NCBI RefSeq assembly: GCF_033898525.1
Contig: NZ_JAXAFJ010000005.1
Coordinates: forward strand, 1-64,000
Source: Flaviflagellibacter rhizophilus
Lineage (GTDB): Bacteria; Pseudomonadota; Alphaproteobacteria; Rhizobiales; Methylopilaceae
Length of the DNA stretch: 64,000 bases
Reading direction: 5' to 3'
Made by a program: the position numbers and the translations under genes. Shown one piece after another: positions 7,771 to 15,253 of the stretch. The first letter of the stretch is position 1, and each line of letters opens with the position of its first letter. The notes under the pieces were generated by a model, which ran no database searches, had not been told where the DNA came from, and saw only the letters and a program-made list of their open reading frames with translations.

Positions 7771-7959
7771 TCAACGCTTCTCTGCCCGCCGTCTGGTTGG
7801 GTGGGGTTCCTGCATAAGCTCGATGCAGTATGCAAGTGTGGGCGAGCTCATGCCCCTGCAAATTTCCGGGGTAGAATCGTGGTGCCACCAGAAGTAAGCA
7901 CTCCCCGTGAACAGGACGATAAGGATCGATCCCAGGATTAGAGGTGTAGCTTTATCCAT
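7771..7959 (-). CDS. small single-pass membrane protein
   Basis: The 62-residue frame begins MDKATPLILGSILIVLFTGSAYFWW, a clear N-terminal membrane anchor, followed by a short extracytoplasmic part with two cysteines (PEICRGMSSPTLAYCIEL) that may form a disulphide. GAGAG lies just before the ATG. No family is recognised. Confidence 0.5.
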   Translation of the reverse strand: MDKATPLILGSILIVLFTGSAYFWWHHDSTPEICRGMSSPTLAYCIELMQEPHPTRRRAEKR

Positions 7960-7989
7960 CTCTCATTGAGGTTCTTCCTGATCTGACGA

Positions 7990-8050
7990 AGGTGGCGGGC
8001 GTCAATCGAGCGCGACGGGTTCGAACTGGAGAATGCAGAAATGCTGCACC
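7990..8050 (+). pseudogene. possible fourth SRAP 3'-end remnant
   Basis: The bases include a stretch reading ELENAEMLHP, resembling the SRAP end ALDDAEMLNS, preceded by GCGTCAA as in the other copies. The match is short and interrupted by a frame change, so it could be chance. Confidence 0.3.
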
Positions 8051-8088
8051 CCTATGGTCCACAACCGGGGTTGTCAGGCTCAGGTGCT

Positions 8089-8310
8089 TCAGTGAAACGA
8101 GAAGCGCAATTTCATCACAGGGCGGCTGGCTTCGTCCGTCACGATCATCTGCCAGTCTGACGTACCGGAAGCATCCTCGCTGAACTCGCTCAGCATCTCT
8201 CCGGCGGCACGTACTGCAGACCGCCGCACGACGGCCATGTCAGCGCACTCGGCACCCGTGGTGTCAGGAATAAATCTGCTATCGATGACATTGAAATAGA
8301 AGCGTGGCAT
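8089..8310 (-). CDS. DUF6894-like small protein
   Basis: The internal ATG gives MPRFYFNVIDSRFIPDTTG, the family opening. Longer frames upstream add only Arg/Pro-rich sequence. The 73-residue protein ends WQMIVTDEASRPVMKLRFSFH, typical of the C-terminal hairpin. It is transcribed away from the Crp/Fnr gene at 8485, so the roughly 170-bp space between them probably holds both promoters. Confidence 0.78.
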   Translation of the reverse strand: MPRFYFNVIDSRFIPDTTGAECADMAVVRRSAVRAAGEMLSEFSEDASGTSDWQMIVTDEASRPVMKLRFSFH

Positions 8311-8484
8311 GTCGACTCCAGATCTGGGAGCAACACGCCGCCAAATGACGGCAAATGACCGTCGCCTACACATCGGCCCTCTCAAAGGTTTCCACAAGGC
8401 TTTTTAACAAATGTTAAAAATGGAAAGCTCCTAGGTGCGTAACTCGTCTGCAATGAAACTCCGGTTCTGCGATAAGAGGCGACA

Positions 8485-9234
8485 ATGGTGACCTCCTTTG
8501 TTCACGGAGCCGGCCCTTTGATCCGGAAATTAGAGCGCCTCATTCGTCTCGACGACGATGAGCGCCGGGCGCTTGATCAGCTGCCTTTGCGCGTGGCCAC
8601 GTTTGATCCCGGTCAAGAAATCGTCAGACAGGGCGACAAGCCGCAACAGTGTGTGGCGGTGCTGGAAGGCTTCTGCTCGGCGTCAAAGATCGTCGGAGAC
8701 GGGGGCCGCCAGATTGTCTCCTTTCACATCCCGGGAGACATCCCCGACCTGCAAAGTTTGCATGTAGCAGAAATGGACGTGTCCCTGACGGCCCTCACTC
8801 AGACGCGGATCCTTCTCATCCAGCACGAGGATGCCCGGAGGCTCTGTGCCCAGTCTCTTAGGATTACCCACGCCTTCTGGCGCGAAACGCTCATTGCCGG
8901 CGCGATTGCGAAAGAATGGGTCGTGAACATCGGACAACGCGATGCGCTCACCAGGGTCGCTCACCTCTTCTGCGAGACTATCGCGCGCCTTGATGTCGTG
9001 GGCCTTGCGGACGATTACCGCTGTCACTTCCCGGTAACGCAGGAAAAGCTGGGCGAGGCGATGGGCCTCTCGACCGTCCACATCAATCGGACCCTCCAGG
9101 AACTCAGGGGCCGGGGCTTAATTTCCTGGGAGCGGGGAGTGCTGGAAGCTCACCGCTGGGAGGATCTGCAGCAGGTAGGCGACTTTGATCCCGGCTACCT
9201 GAGTTTGGCACCCGATTGGGTGGTGCTTCGCTGA
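8485..9234 (+). CDS. Crp/Fnr family transcriptional regulator
   Basis: The 249-residue protein has the same layout as the regulator at 5337 (GPLIRKLERLIRLDDDERRAL, then a beta barrel with GDIPDLQSLHVAEMD). The HTH reads VTQEKLGEAMGLSTVHINRTLQELRGRG. The two are clearly paralogues. It lacks an FNR cysteine cluster. The preceding bases are AT-rich (TTTTTAACAAATGTTAAAAA near 8400-8420), a likely promoter area. It is divergent from a DUF6894 gene and is followed by a sensor kinase after 87 bases. Confidence 0.93.
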   Translation: MVTSFVHGAGPLIRKLERLIRLDDDERRALDQLPLRVATFDPGQEIVRQGDKPQQCVAVLEGFCSASKIVGDGGRQIVSFHIPGDIPDLQSLHVAEMDVSLTALTQTRILLIQHEDARRLCAQSLRITHAFWRETLIAGAIAKEWVVNIGQRDALTRVAHLFCETIARLDVVGLADDYRCHFPVTQEKLGEAMGLSTVHINRTLQELRGRGLISWERGVLEAHRWEDLQQVGDFDPGYLSLAPDWVVLR

Positions 9235-9321
9235 TCTCGCAATGGGGGAGCGTTCATCTAAGCCGGTCGCGGCATTATCAGCTACAAGCGCAAACAGGCA
9301 TCTGAGAACGGCGACAATCCG

Positions 9322-10491
9322 ATGACCCGAACCCCCAATGCTGCTTCAGAGGACGACTTGCGGCTTCCTGCGTTCATCCGATTGAATATCAACCCTATCG
9401 TTGCTGAGTGGATCAGCTTCGCTCGGACTCGAACCCCGGCTAGTCATACGATGACGGAACTGGCTCTTCAGGATCACATCGTGGAGATTCTGAACTTCAT
9501 CGCCGATGATTTGGAGACGGCTCAAACAGCCAAACAGCAGGTAGCCAAATCAAAGGGCCTCGGGCCAGACCATGCTCCATTCGCAAAAAGTGCGGCTGAG
9601 ATCCACGCAACCCTTCGCCTGGCTGACGGGTTCGACATCGACCAAATGGTCTCGGAGTATCGAGCATTACGGGCGAGTGTTGTGAAGCAGTGGCTGGCAC
9701 GCAACCAGGCTCTTGCGGCTTCCGATCTGGAGGACCTGACCCGTTTCAACGAGGCTATCGATCAGGCGATGACTGAATCGGTCACGCAGTACACCGACGC
9801 AATCACTCGTTCGCGCAATCTGTTCCTGGGCATCCTTGGGCATGATTTGCGTAACCCCATCGGAGCCGCCTCCATGGCCGCTCAGGTGATGGTCAAGATG
9901 GGTGAGCCGAATGCAAAACAAACAATTTTGGCTTCAAAAATCGTTGACACCACACAACGCGCGACCAAGATTTTGAACGATCTACTCGACGTAACGCGCT
10001 CCGCCTTTGGCACCGACATCCCTATCCACCGCATTCCTATGGACATGGGTGACCTCGGGCGGAAACTGGCTGATGAGATGCAGACGCTCGGGGATGGGCG
10101 CGAGATTGGCATCGAGGTTGTCGGAGATACCGCCGGCCATTGGGATCATGGTCGAATGGGTCAGGTGTTCTCCAACCTGCTCGGAAACGCGATCCAGTAC
10201 AGCCCGCCCGGTTCGCCGATCTCAGTCACCGTTGCCGACGAGAATGCGAACGTCCGCATCTCTGTTCACAACGATGGGGAGCCAATTCCACCTGAAAAGA
10301 TCGATACCTTGTTCGATTTCCTGTCGCGAGGCTATGGATCCGGGCTCACAGACGAGCACTCAACCAATCTGGGTTTAGGGCTATTCATCGCAAAGAAGAT
10401 CGTGGCGGCGCACGACGGGGAGATCCATGTTGCGTCGGACAGTCATAGTGGAACAGTCTTCACCGTTATCGTGCCCAAGAGCCTCAACTGA
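9322..10491 (+). CDS. sensor histidine kinase with RsbRD-like N-terminal domain
   Basis: Residues about 20-160 form a helical domain resembling the RsbRD N-terminal sensor (LQDHIVEILNFIADDL, DGFDIDQMVSEYRALR). The phosphoacceptor is His174 in ILGHDLRNPIG. The ATP-binding domain shows the N box NLLGNAIQYS (near 285) and GLGLFIAKKI (near 351). There are no membrane segments, so it is cytoplasmic. No response regulator is adjacent, so its partner must be elsewhere. It is the last chromosomal gene before the prophage. Confidence 0.92.
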   Translation: MTRTPNAASEDDLRLPAFIRLNINPIVAEWISFARTRTPASHTMTELALQDHIVEILNFIADDLETAQTAKQQVAKSKGLGPDHAPFAKSAAEIHATLRLADGFDIDQMVSEYRALRASVVKQWLARNQALAASDLEDLTRFNEAIDQAMTESVTQYTDAITRSRNLFLGILGHDLRNPIGAASMAAQVMVKMGEPNAKQTILASKIVDTTQRATKILNDLLDVTRSAFGTDIPIHRIPMDMGDLGRKLADEMQTLGDGREIGIEVVGDTAGHWDHGRMGQVFSNLLGNAIQYSPPGSPISVTVADENANVRISVHNDGEPIPPEKIDTLFDFLSRGYGSGLTDEHSTNLGLGLFIAKKIVAAHDGEIHVASDSHSGTVFTVIVPKSLN

Positions 10492-10618
10492 GCGGCGGAT
10501 CGCAACCGAGACCACTACCTTAAAAGCCGCATTTCGATTCACAATGACTATGTAATTGAGGCAGCAAGCTTTTCGTCCTCGGAAACAGCCGAAAAGGCCT
10601 TGTGGAATCGCACCCCCT

Positions 10619-11023
10619 TCAGCCGCCTTCGCGGCGGCGCTGGATGAGCTGATTGTTGATGCGGTCCTCTTCCGCCATGCGGGCAAGGATCTCGCGAACG
10701 CCCTTCAGTTCTTCGTGGAGCCGGCGCAGCTCGTCGGCGACGCATTCGATCTGCCCGGCCGCGCTTTTGCCTTCGCGATAGGCCATTTCGGCAACCTTCG
10801 TCGCGCCCATGATCTGGGCTGCGAGGTCCCGCACGGGCTCCATGTCCACGAAGCCGCCTGCCGTGACCATTACATCCTTGCCGACCGTCTCGGGTGTCGC
10901 CTTGGTGGCTTTGCCCCAGGTTTTAACGCCGCCTAGAACAGTGATGGCGAGGATGGCAATGTACAGAAGAGCGCGAAGCTCGGGCGGGAGCGCATTTACA
11001 GTCTCAGGGTCAAGCCCGTTCAT
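10619..11023 (-). CDS. phage membrane-anchored lysis-cassette protein
   Basis: The 134-residue product has one N-terminal membrane segment (ALLYIAILAITVLGGVKTW) followed by a long charged helix rich in Glu, Arg and Leu that probably forms a coiled coil. This arrangement resembles spanin-type (Rz-like) or accessory holin proteins. It is the last gene of the lysis cassette and overlaps the preceding gene by 14 bases. The assignment is by position and topology only. Confidence 0.6.
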   Translation of the reverse strand: MNGLDPETVNALPPELRALLYIAILAITVLGGVKTWGKATKATPETVGKDVMVTAGGFVDMEPVRDLAAQIMGATKVAEMAYREGKSAAGQIECVADELRRLHEELKGVREILARMAEEDRINNQLIQRRREGG

Positions 11024-11447
11024 GCTGCGTCCTCGCTTCGCCCATGTCGCTTATCGCGCGCCAGACATTGATGATCTCGATGGCCAGGATCATCGCGTAG
11101 GCAATCCTTCCCGTCGGGCTTGCCAGAAGCCCGATCCAGACTGAGGTCCACACGAAACAGGCTACGAAACCGGTTGATGCCCTCAGAAAGGGCGAGTGGC
11201 GGAAGCCGTCATAGGTGCCGTTGACGAACAATGCGACGAGACGGATGAAGCCGACGGCGACCGCCAGCCAACCCCATTTCATCTCAGACATGATGTCGGC
11301 CATGCCGGCCATGTACACGCTCGCGGAAAACACCGGTTCCGGGCCGAGTAGCGACATGCCCCAGCTCGCCAGGCCGACGCTCGTTACCCATTCAGGGGCC
11401 CGCGCCGGAAAGTGCTTTGCGATGTTGCGGATCACCAGCATCGGCAT
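11010..11447 (-). CDS. phage multi-pass membrane protein
   Basis: Translation from the ATG that overlaps the holin stop (TGATG) gives MPMLVIRNIAKHFPARAPEW and 145 residues. There are four hydrophobic stretches, including WGWLAVAVGFIRLVALFV and ASTGFVACFVWTSVWIGLLA. Longer upstream frames are antisense noise. It resembles membrane proteins found next to holins in rhizobial phages. Its lysis role is inferred from neighbours. Confidence 0.65.
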   Translation of the reverse strand: MPMLVIRNIAKHFPARAPEWVTSVGLASWGMSLLGPEPVFSASVYMAGMADIMSEMKWGWLAVAVGFIRLVALFVNGTYDGFRHSPFLRASTGFVACFVWTSVWIGLLASPTGRIAYAMILAIEIINVWRAISDMGEARTQHERA

Positions 11448-11818
11448 CAGCGCCTTATCACCATCTTCAAGCCGCCTGCCACGAAGAGCGAGCCGACGAT
11501 CAAGCCCATCCACTCGTCCAGAGGGGGCGGTAGAGCGGCAATCGTCCATGCCTGCGGGAACGCGCACCGCTGGCACCACAGCACGCTGTAGATGCACACC
11601 GAGGCGAACCAGATGCCGGCCGGAATGAGGAACAGCAGCGGGAACCACCAGCCGCGCCCGGTGAGAACGCTGACCTGAGCGCGGAGGTAGTTCGATATGA
11701 ACTCGCCCTTGATGCGCTCGCGTTCGGTCTCGTTGTCGACGCGCTTGTCCAGCGTGGACAGGATGCGGTCGAGGGTGCCGCCGGTGAACCAGCCGAGGAT
11801 CGTGCCGAAGAAGCCCAT
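11447..11818 (-). CDS. putative holin (three-TM type)
   Basis: The start overlaps the endolysin stop and gives MGFFGTILGWFTGGTLDRIL. The 123-residue protein has an N-terminal amphipathic helix, a charged linker (DNETERERIKGEF) and two strong membrane segments (WWFPLLFLIPAGIWFASVCI and MGLIVGSLFVAGGLKMVI). Size and placement between endolysin and other membrane genes fit the 3TM holin family known from gene transfer agents. Holins time the release of endolysin. Confidence 0.7.
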   Translation of the reverse strand: MGFFGTILGWFTGGTLDRILSTLDKRVDNETERERIKGEFISNYLRAQVSVLTGRGWWFPLLFLIPAGIWFASVCIYSVLWCQRCAFPQAWTIAALPPPLDEWMGLIVGSLFVAGGLKMVIRR

Positions 11819-12945
11819 CAGACGTGCCTGCCTTCCCGGTACGCCTCGACCTGTGCCTTCACGAAGCGGTAGCCGCGCCAGAGCATGAAGCCGCCGACGG
11901 CGAGGCAAGGCACCCACCAGGGGATGGAGAGAACGGTGTCGATCAGCGTCTTGAGCTGGCCGGCGCCGTCGGTGAGGCCGGATGCCACCTGCGCGAGACC
12001 ACCGATGCTGCCGAGGCCGATGGTGCCGATCCCGACATCGCTCAAGTTGATGCCCTGACGGACAGACTTGCTGCCCTTCAGATCCTGCGCAGTAGCTTTC
12101 GCGCGGCTTTCGGCCACCTCACGCTTGGGCGCGCGCACCAGATTGGCGATCAGCGTGTCGTCCAGGCCGGAGGGCTGCCAACCGTAGTGGTTCGCTGCGG
12201 CTGCGATGGTGTCGCTGGTGCGCTCGCCCATCTTGCCGTCCACCTCGCCGACCTCGGGCCACCCCTTGTCGCGCAGCAGCTGCTGGATGACCTTCACCGT
12301 CGCAGGCTCGACCTCGATGCGGGCCACGATGGGCTCGGGCATCTTCACGGCCGGCTTGCTGGATGCGGCAAGCGCCTTCTTCACCGCCGGCAGGAACTTG
12401 GCGTGGTAGCCGGCGATCACGTCGGCCTTGTCCATCTTGTTGACGATGCGCCGGGCCTGCCTCGGGTCGTCCACGGTGTCGTTGAAGTAGTCCGACAGCT
12501 TCTTGCCCGTGAAGAGACCATCGACCATGCCTCGTATCGCGATGCGCGCGCCCGTGGTGCAGTCCAGCGCCAGGTCGGGATTGTTCAGCAAATCGATGCC
12601 GAGCAGCTGGCCGAGGCGTAGATAGTTGTCGGCCCATGTCAGCTGGATCTGGCCGCGCCCGTAGTAGACGTGCCCCGTCTTTGGATCGGCCTTTCCGTAC
12701 TTTCGGCGGGCCACGACCTTGCGGGCGCCGATGTCCGTCTCGGCAAAGCCCTCGCGGACCGGCACCATACGCCGGCCGGTCTCATGGAAAACCTGCGCGA
12801 ACACGTTGGTGAGCTGGCGCGGATCGCTACCGTACCGGCCACGCTCCCACTCGGCGAAGAGGGCGTTGCAGCCGTCCACCTGCTCCTGGGTCATTTGACC
12901 CCCGAACAGCGGCGTTCGCACCGCGTTGAAGAACGCTGCGTTCAT
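11818..12945 (-). CDS. endolysin: GH19-type muramidase/chitinase fold with PG-binding-like region and C-terminal TM
   Basis: Residues 1-190 match glycoside hydrolase 19 lysins: FHETG with catalytic Glu55, and YYGRGQIQLTWADNYLRLG near residues 93-111. A region near 215-275 (VIQQLLRDKGWPEVGEVDGKMGERTSDTI) looks like a peptidoglycan-binding domain. Unusually, the C-terminus holds a membrane segment (IPWWVPCLAVGGFMLWRGY) followed by a basic tail, so the enzyme may be membrane-tethered. It degrades peptidoglycan for host lysis. The holin start overlaps its stop codon. Confidence 0.9.
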   Translation of the reverse strand: MNAAFFNAVRTPLFGGQMTQEQVDGCNALFAEWERGRYGSDPRQLTNVFAQVFHETGRRMVPVREGFAETDIGARKVVARRKYGKADPKTGHVYYGRGQIQLTWADNYLRLGQLLGIDLLNNPDLALDCTTGARIAIRGMVDGLFTGKKLSDYFNDTVDDPRQARRIVNKMDKADVIAGYHAKFLPAVKKALAASSKPAVKMPEPIVARIEVEPATVKVIQQLLRDKGWPEVGEVDGKMGERTSDTIAAAANHYGWQPSGLDDTLIANLVRAPKREVAESRAKATAQDLKGSKSVRQGINLSDVGIGTIGLGSIGGLAQVASGLTDGAGQLKTLIDTVLSIPWWVPCLAVGGFMLWRGYRFVKAQVEAYREGRHV

Positions 12946-13206
12946 GGTGGTCTCCAGACATGAGAAAGCCCGCTAGCGGATGTGCGAGCAGGCGGGGGTA
13001 GAACCGGAATATGCGCGGTTCGAATTGTGAGGCACTGCGTGTCTAGGCAGGCGCTTCGGAAGAAGCCGAGCCACCGGCGTCTCAGCCAGTGGCAGTCCCG
13101 GCGGGCTCTACCGTGAAGCCACGCGGGAGGGTGAGCTGCGACACCTCGTCAAGCTGGCATACGGAACACCAAAGCGCCGACTCGGTTCTGCATTGGTCGA
13201 TTGATC

Positions 13207-13226
13207 GCCCGTCCCTCGGGCCTTTT
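13207..13226 (+). terminator. possible intrinsic terminator
   Basis: GCCCG and CGGGC form a five-base-pair stem with a five-base loop, followed by CTTTT. No plus-strand gene ends directly before it, so it would have to stop an unmapped transcript. The stem is short. Confidence 0.4.
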
Positions 13227-13239
13227 GTGGAGCAGGCGT

Positions 13240-13353
13240 GTGGCAAACCACTACCTGATCATCGCCATCTGGGGCGCTATCGTAACTCTGGGATATGGTC
13301 TGCTTCTGTCGGTCGGCAGAGGCCAGACGAGTGGTCGGCAACGGCGCGAATAA
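13240..13353 (+). CDS. 37-residue membrane microprotein
   Basis: The GTG-initiated frame reads VANHYLIIAIWGAIVTLGYG, a single hydrophobic helix, followed by a basic tail ending RQRRE. GAGCAGG lies four to ten bases upstream. A hydrophobic segment with positive tail is more than expected by chance, but the start is non-ATG and no homologue is known to me. Its strand is opposite to the late genes. Confidence 0.35.
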   Translation: MANHYLIIAIWGAIVTLGYGLLLSVGRGQTSGRQRRE

Positions 13354-13431
13354 ATCAGCGCCGCCACAAAAGGCACCGCGTGACTATGACAACCTGAGAG
13401 GGTATACGGCTCGTATAACTACGGGTGTCCG

Positions 13432-13521
13432 ATGGATCCTTTCAGCCTCATCCTCGTCAGAGCATCCGCCGTTTTCGTCCTCGGCTCAATCTGGTTGGCG
13501 ACAGCCTCTCGCAGATCCTGA
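13432..13521 (+). CDS. 29-residue hydrophobic microprotein
   Basis: The ATG-initiated frame MDPFSLILVRASAVFVLGSI ends in a polar Arg/Ser tail. It lies 78 bases after the preceding microprotein on the same strand. There is no strong ribosome-binding site. It may be real because the only coding-like feature in both frames is a hydrophobic helix, but confidence is low. Confidence 0.25.
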   Translation: MDPFSLILVRASAVFVLGSIWLATASRRS

Positions 13522-13566
13522 AGCGCAGTGGATCGGGCGTTCCTTGGGACACAGGGGAGCCCGCTA

Positions 13567-13595
13567 GGGGTCGCCATGTGCCGCGTGGCGGCCCC
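13567..13595. other. hairpin after the 13602 gene
   Basis: GGGGTCGCCA and TGGCGGCCCC form a ten-pair stem with one G-T pair and a nine-base loop. It follows the stop of the minus-strand gene by seven bases. There is no T-run on the minus strand, so it would be a Rho-dependent or mRNA-stabilising hairpin rather than a classical terminator. Confidence 0.5.
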
Positions 13596-13601
13596 GCCTT
13601 C

Positions 13602-13793
13602 TCAGAAGTCCTCGGCGTCCAGCTGCGTGATGATGATGGGCAGGCGCTCGGCCACCGCCAGGTCGTTGCTCGGCGGACGGTCGCGGAGCTCGGACAGCGT
13701 CACCTCACGGGTGTCGCCATTGACCGTCTCGATCAGCTTGCGGTCATTGCGCACCAGCTTGTAGCCGGCGGTGTCGATCAGCGTGGTTTCCAT
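13602..13793 (-). CDS. small phage protein
   Basis: The ATG giving METTLIDTAGYKLVRNDRKL is preferred over one seven codons upstream. The 63-residue protein is acidic, with beta-hairpin-like repeats of Thr and Val and an acidic end (QLDAEDF). It lies 11 bases downstream of the SGNH hydrolase gene and is probably co-translated with it. The function is unknown. Confidence 0.6.
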   Translation of the reverse strand: METTLIDTAGYKLVRNDRKLIETVNGDTREVTLSELRDRPPSNDLAVAERLPIIITQLDAEDF

Positions 13794-13803
13794 GTGGGCC
13801 TCC

Positions 13804-15000
13804 TCAGGCGGCAAGAGCGTAGGCGTAGGGCTCGGCGATCATCGACGCGCCGACCTGGCCGGGATGAGTGACATCGTTCATCCAGCTGCGACCGTTGGCG
13901 ACTTCCCAGCTCACGAACATCTCGCGGAGATCGAGGAACGGCAGGTCCAGTTCGATAGCCATGGCGACGATCTTGTTGACGTAGATCATCTGCGTGACGA
14001 GCGGCGTATTGGCGACCGCTCGGGGCGTCGGGTTGACGAGGATCACCGTGGCACCCGTTGCCATGAGAGCCTGGAGGAGACTGCGCAGCGCCGGGTCGAA
14101 CAGGGTGGGGTCCGTGTTCTGGATCCAGTTGTTCATGCCGATCTGGACGAAGACCACGTCAGGCTGGGCGGCCACCACGGCGCTACGAGCCGACCAGGGA
14201 TTGGCCGTGTTGTTGATGGTGTCGACGAGTGCGCCCGAGATGCCGGCATTCCAGACATCGATAATAGCCTTAGTGCTGTCGTAAGCCGTGGCCCAGCAGA
14301 GATTAAGCGCGCCACCAGAGAGGCGCTTCCAGTTGATGGCGCGCAGCGAGGCCGGGCCACCGAGTGTCACCTTGCGGATAGGGGCGGCACCGGCAGCGTT
14401 CGCCGCCACTACGGTCTCCAAGGCTGCACCACCGATGTCCACCGTGAAGGTCGCGGCGCCGGAGAACTGCGCATAGGAATATTCAAGCGTGTCCACCGGC
14501 ACCTCGGGCATCCACGCCAGCGGATCGCTTGTGGTGCTGTTCTGCCAATAGCCGCCGCCGATGCCTTGGCTGATGTTCCCCCAGCCGGGGCCTGGCACGA
14601 GGCGGCTGGCACCGCCGTAGTAGTCCTGAACCGTCACGCCACCGGAGACGCCTGCGCCGCCGGTAATTGCGATGGACTGTGCCGGCAGGAGCTCCCGGTT
14701 TACCTGCTCGGCCACCTTGCGAGGGAAAGCCTTCTGCCGCGCACCCGAGAACCCGTTGGCTCCCGTGCCCGTGCCATGCCCCCCAGGGATGCTATCGCCC
14801 ATGCAGATCACGCGGCCGTTCTGCTTCCCCGAGCGCACATTGCCGCGCATGGTCTGAAGCTTAGCCGTGTTGCTGTCCTTGAAGTTGTAGCAATAGGGCT
14901 TCTTCGCACCTGAGAAGAACTCGGCGATCTTCGCGGGCCACGACGAGCCGGGAAGAGCGAAGGTGTAGTCGAAGATGGAGGTGACGGGAGGAGTGGCCAT
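13804..15000 (-). CDS. phage SGNH/GDSL-family esterase, likely tail-associated
   Basis: The 398-residue protein has the SGNH blocks in order: GDS at residues 68-70 with the nucleophilic Ser (CMGDSIPGG), a Gly-rich second block, GMNNW with the oxyanion Asn, and D-V-T-H-P near 376-380 with the catalytic Asp/His pair. A central jelly-roll-like insert (YAQFSGAATFTVDIGGAAL) could bind carbohydrate. Such enzymes deacetylate surface polysaccharide. It sits directly after the tail and spike genes, so it probably processes host capsule or O-antigen during adsorption. There is no signal peptide. Confidence 0.85.
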   Translation of the reverse strand: MATPPVTSIFDYTFALPGSSWPAKIAEFFSGAKKPYCYNFKDSNTAKLQTMRGNVRSGKQNGRVICMGDSIPGGHGTGTGANGFSGARQKAFPRKVAEQVNRELLPAQSIAITGGAGVSGGVTVQDYYGGASRLVPGPGWGNISQGIGGGYWQNSTTSDPLAWMPEVPVDTLEYSYAQFSGAATFTVDIGGAALETVVAANAAGAAPIRKVTLGGPASLRAINWKRLSGGALNLCWATAYDSTKAIIDVWNAGISGALVDTINNTANPWSARSAVVAAQPDVVFVQIGMNNWIQNTDPTLFDPALRSLLQALMATGATVILVNPTPRAVANTPLVTQMIYVNKIVAMAIELDLPFLDLREMFVSWEVANGRSWMNDVTHPGQVGASMIAEPYAYALAA

Positions 15001-15018
15001 CAGGTGCCTTCCGGATAT

Positions 15019-15044
15019 GAAAAAGCCCGCACGCGCAGCGGGCT
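15019..15044 (-). terminator. intrinsic terminator upstream of the SGNH gene
   Basis: On the minus strand AGCCCGC, a seven-base loop and GCGGGCT form a seven-pair stem, followed by a run of five T. It lies between the 58-residue gene and the SGNH gene. Confidence 0.75.
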
Positions 15045-15073
15045 GGACGGGGGGGTGGTGGTGATCGGGAGGA

Positions 15074-15250
15074 CTAGACCGGCGCCGCGAGGTAGTTGCC
15101 CTCGGGCGTGGTCACGTAGGAGCCATCAGGGAACTTCAGCAGCGTGTACCCTGCCGGCGGCGTGGGCACTCCCCCGCCGGGATCTGGCGGGATGACGATG
15201 GGCCCCGACCTGGAAGGCAGCGACAGTCCGAGGCCGAGGTTCATCGGCAT
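15074..15250 (-). CDS. small Pro/Gly-rich phage protein
   Basis: The frame starts MPMNLGLGLSLPSRSGPIVI, three bases after the spike-base stop, and encodes 58 residues. The middle is a proline/glycine linker, and the end (YTLLKFPDGSYVTTPEGNYL) repeats a short beta motif. The tight spacing supports translation with the preceding gene. It probably belongs to the virion spike or fibre, but no family is recognised. Confidence 0.6.
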   Translation of the reverse strand: MPMNLGLGLSLPSRSGPIVIPPDPGGGVPTPPAGYTLLKFPDGSYVTTPEGNYLAAPV

Positions 15251-15253
15251 GTC

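Larger units (their letters stand above)
12946..13601. other. late-region gap with small plus-strand ORFs and hairpins
   Basis: No long gene fits this 656-bp gap. It contains a plus-strand hairpin plus T-run at 13207-13226, two very short membrane ORFs at 13240 and 13432, and a hairpin at 13567-13595. GAACCG and CGGTTC, nine bases apart near 13010-13030, form another inverted repeat upstream of the endolysin gene. The gap probably carries the promoter of the lysis cassette. Confidence 0.5.

Noticed and set aside
8011..8045. GGGTTCGAACTGG suggestive of a tRNA T loop
   Set aside because: No acceptor, anticodon or D arm can be built around it; the stretch fits an SRAP-end remnant better.
10600..10620. 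Possible left attachment site resembling the tRNA T arm
   Set aside because: Only a few bases match, with gaps; this is within chance and too weak to call.
10807..12963. Long plus-strand open frames opposite the lysis cassette
   Set aside because: They are antisense to well-supported lysis genes, show His/Arg/Gly-rich shadow composition and have no ribosome-binding sites.
13771..14913. 380-residue plus-strand frame over the SGNH gene
   Set aside because: The opposite strand has intact SGNH catalytic blocks; the plus frame has shadow composition.
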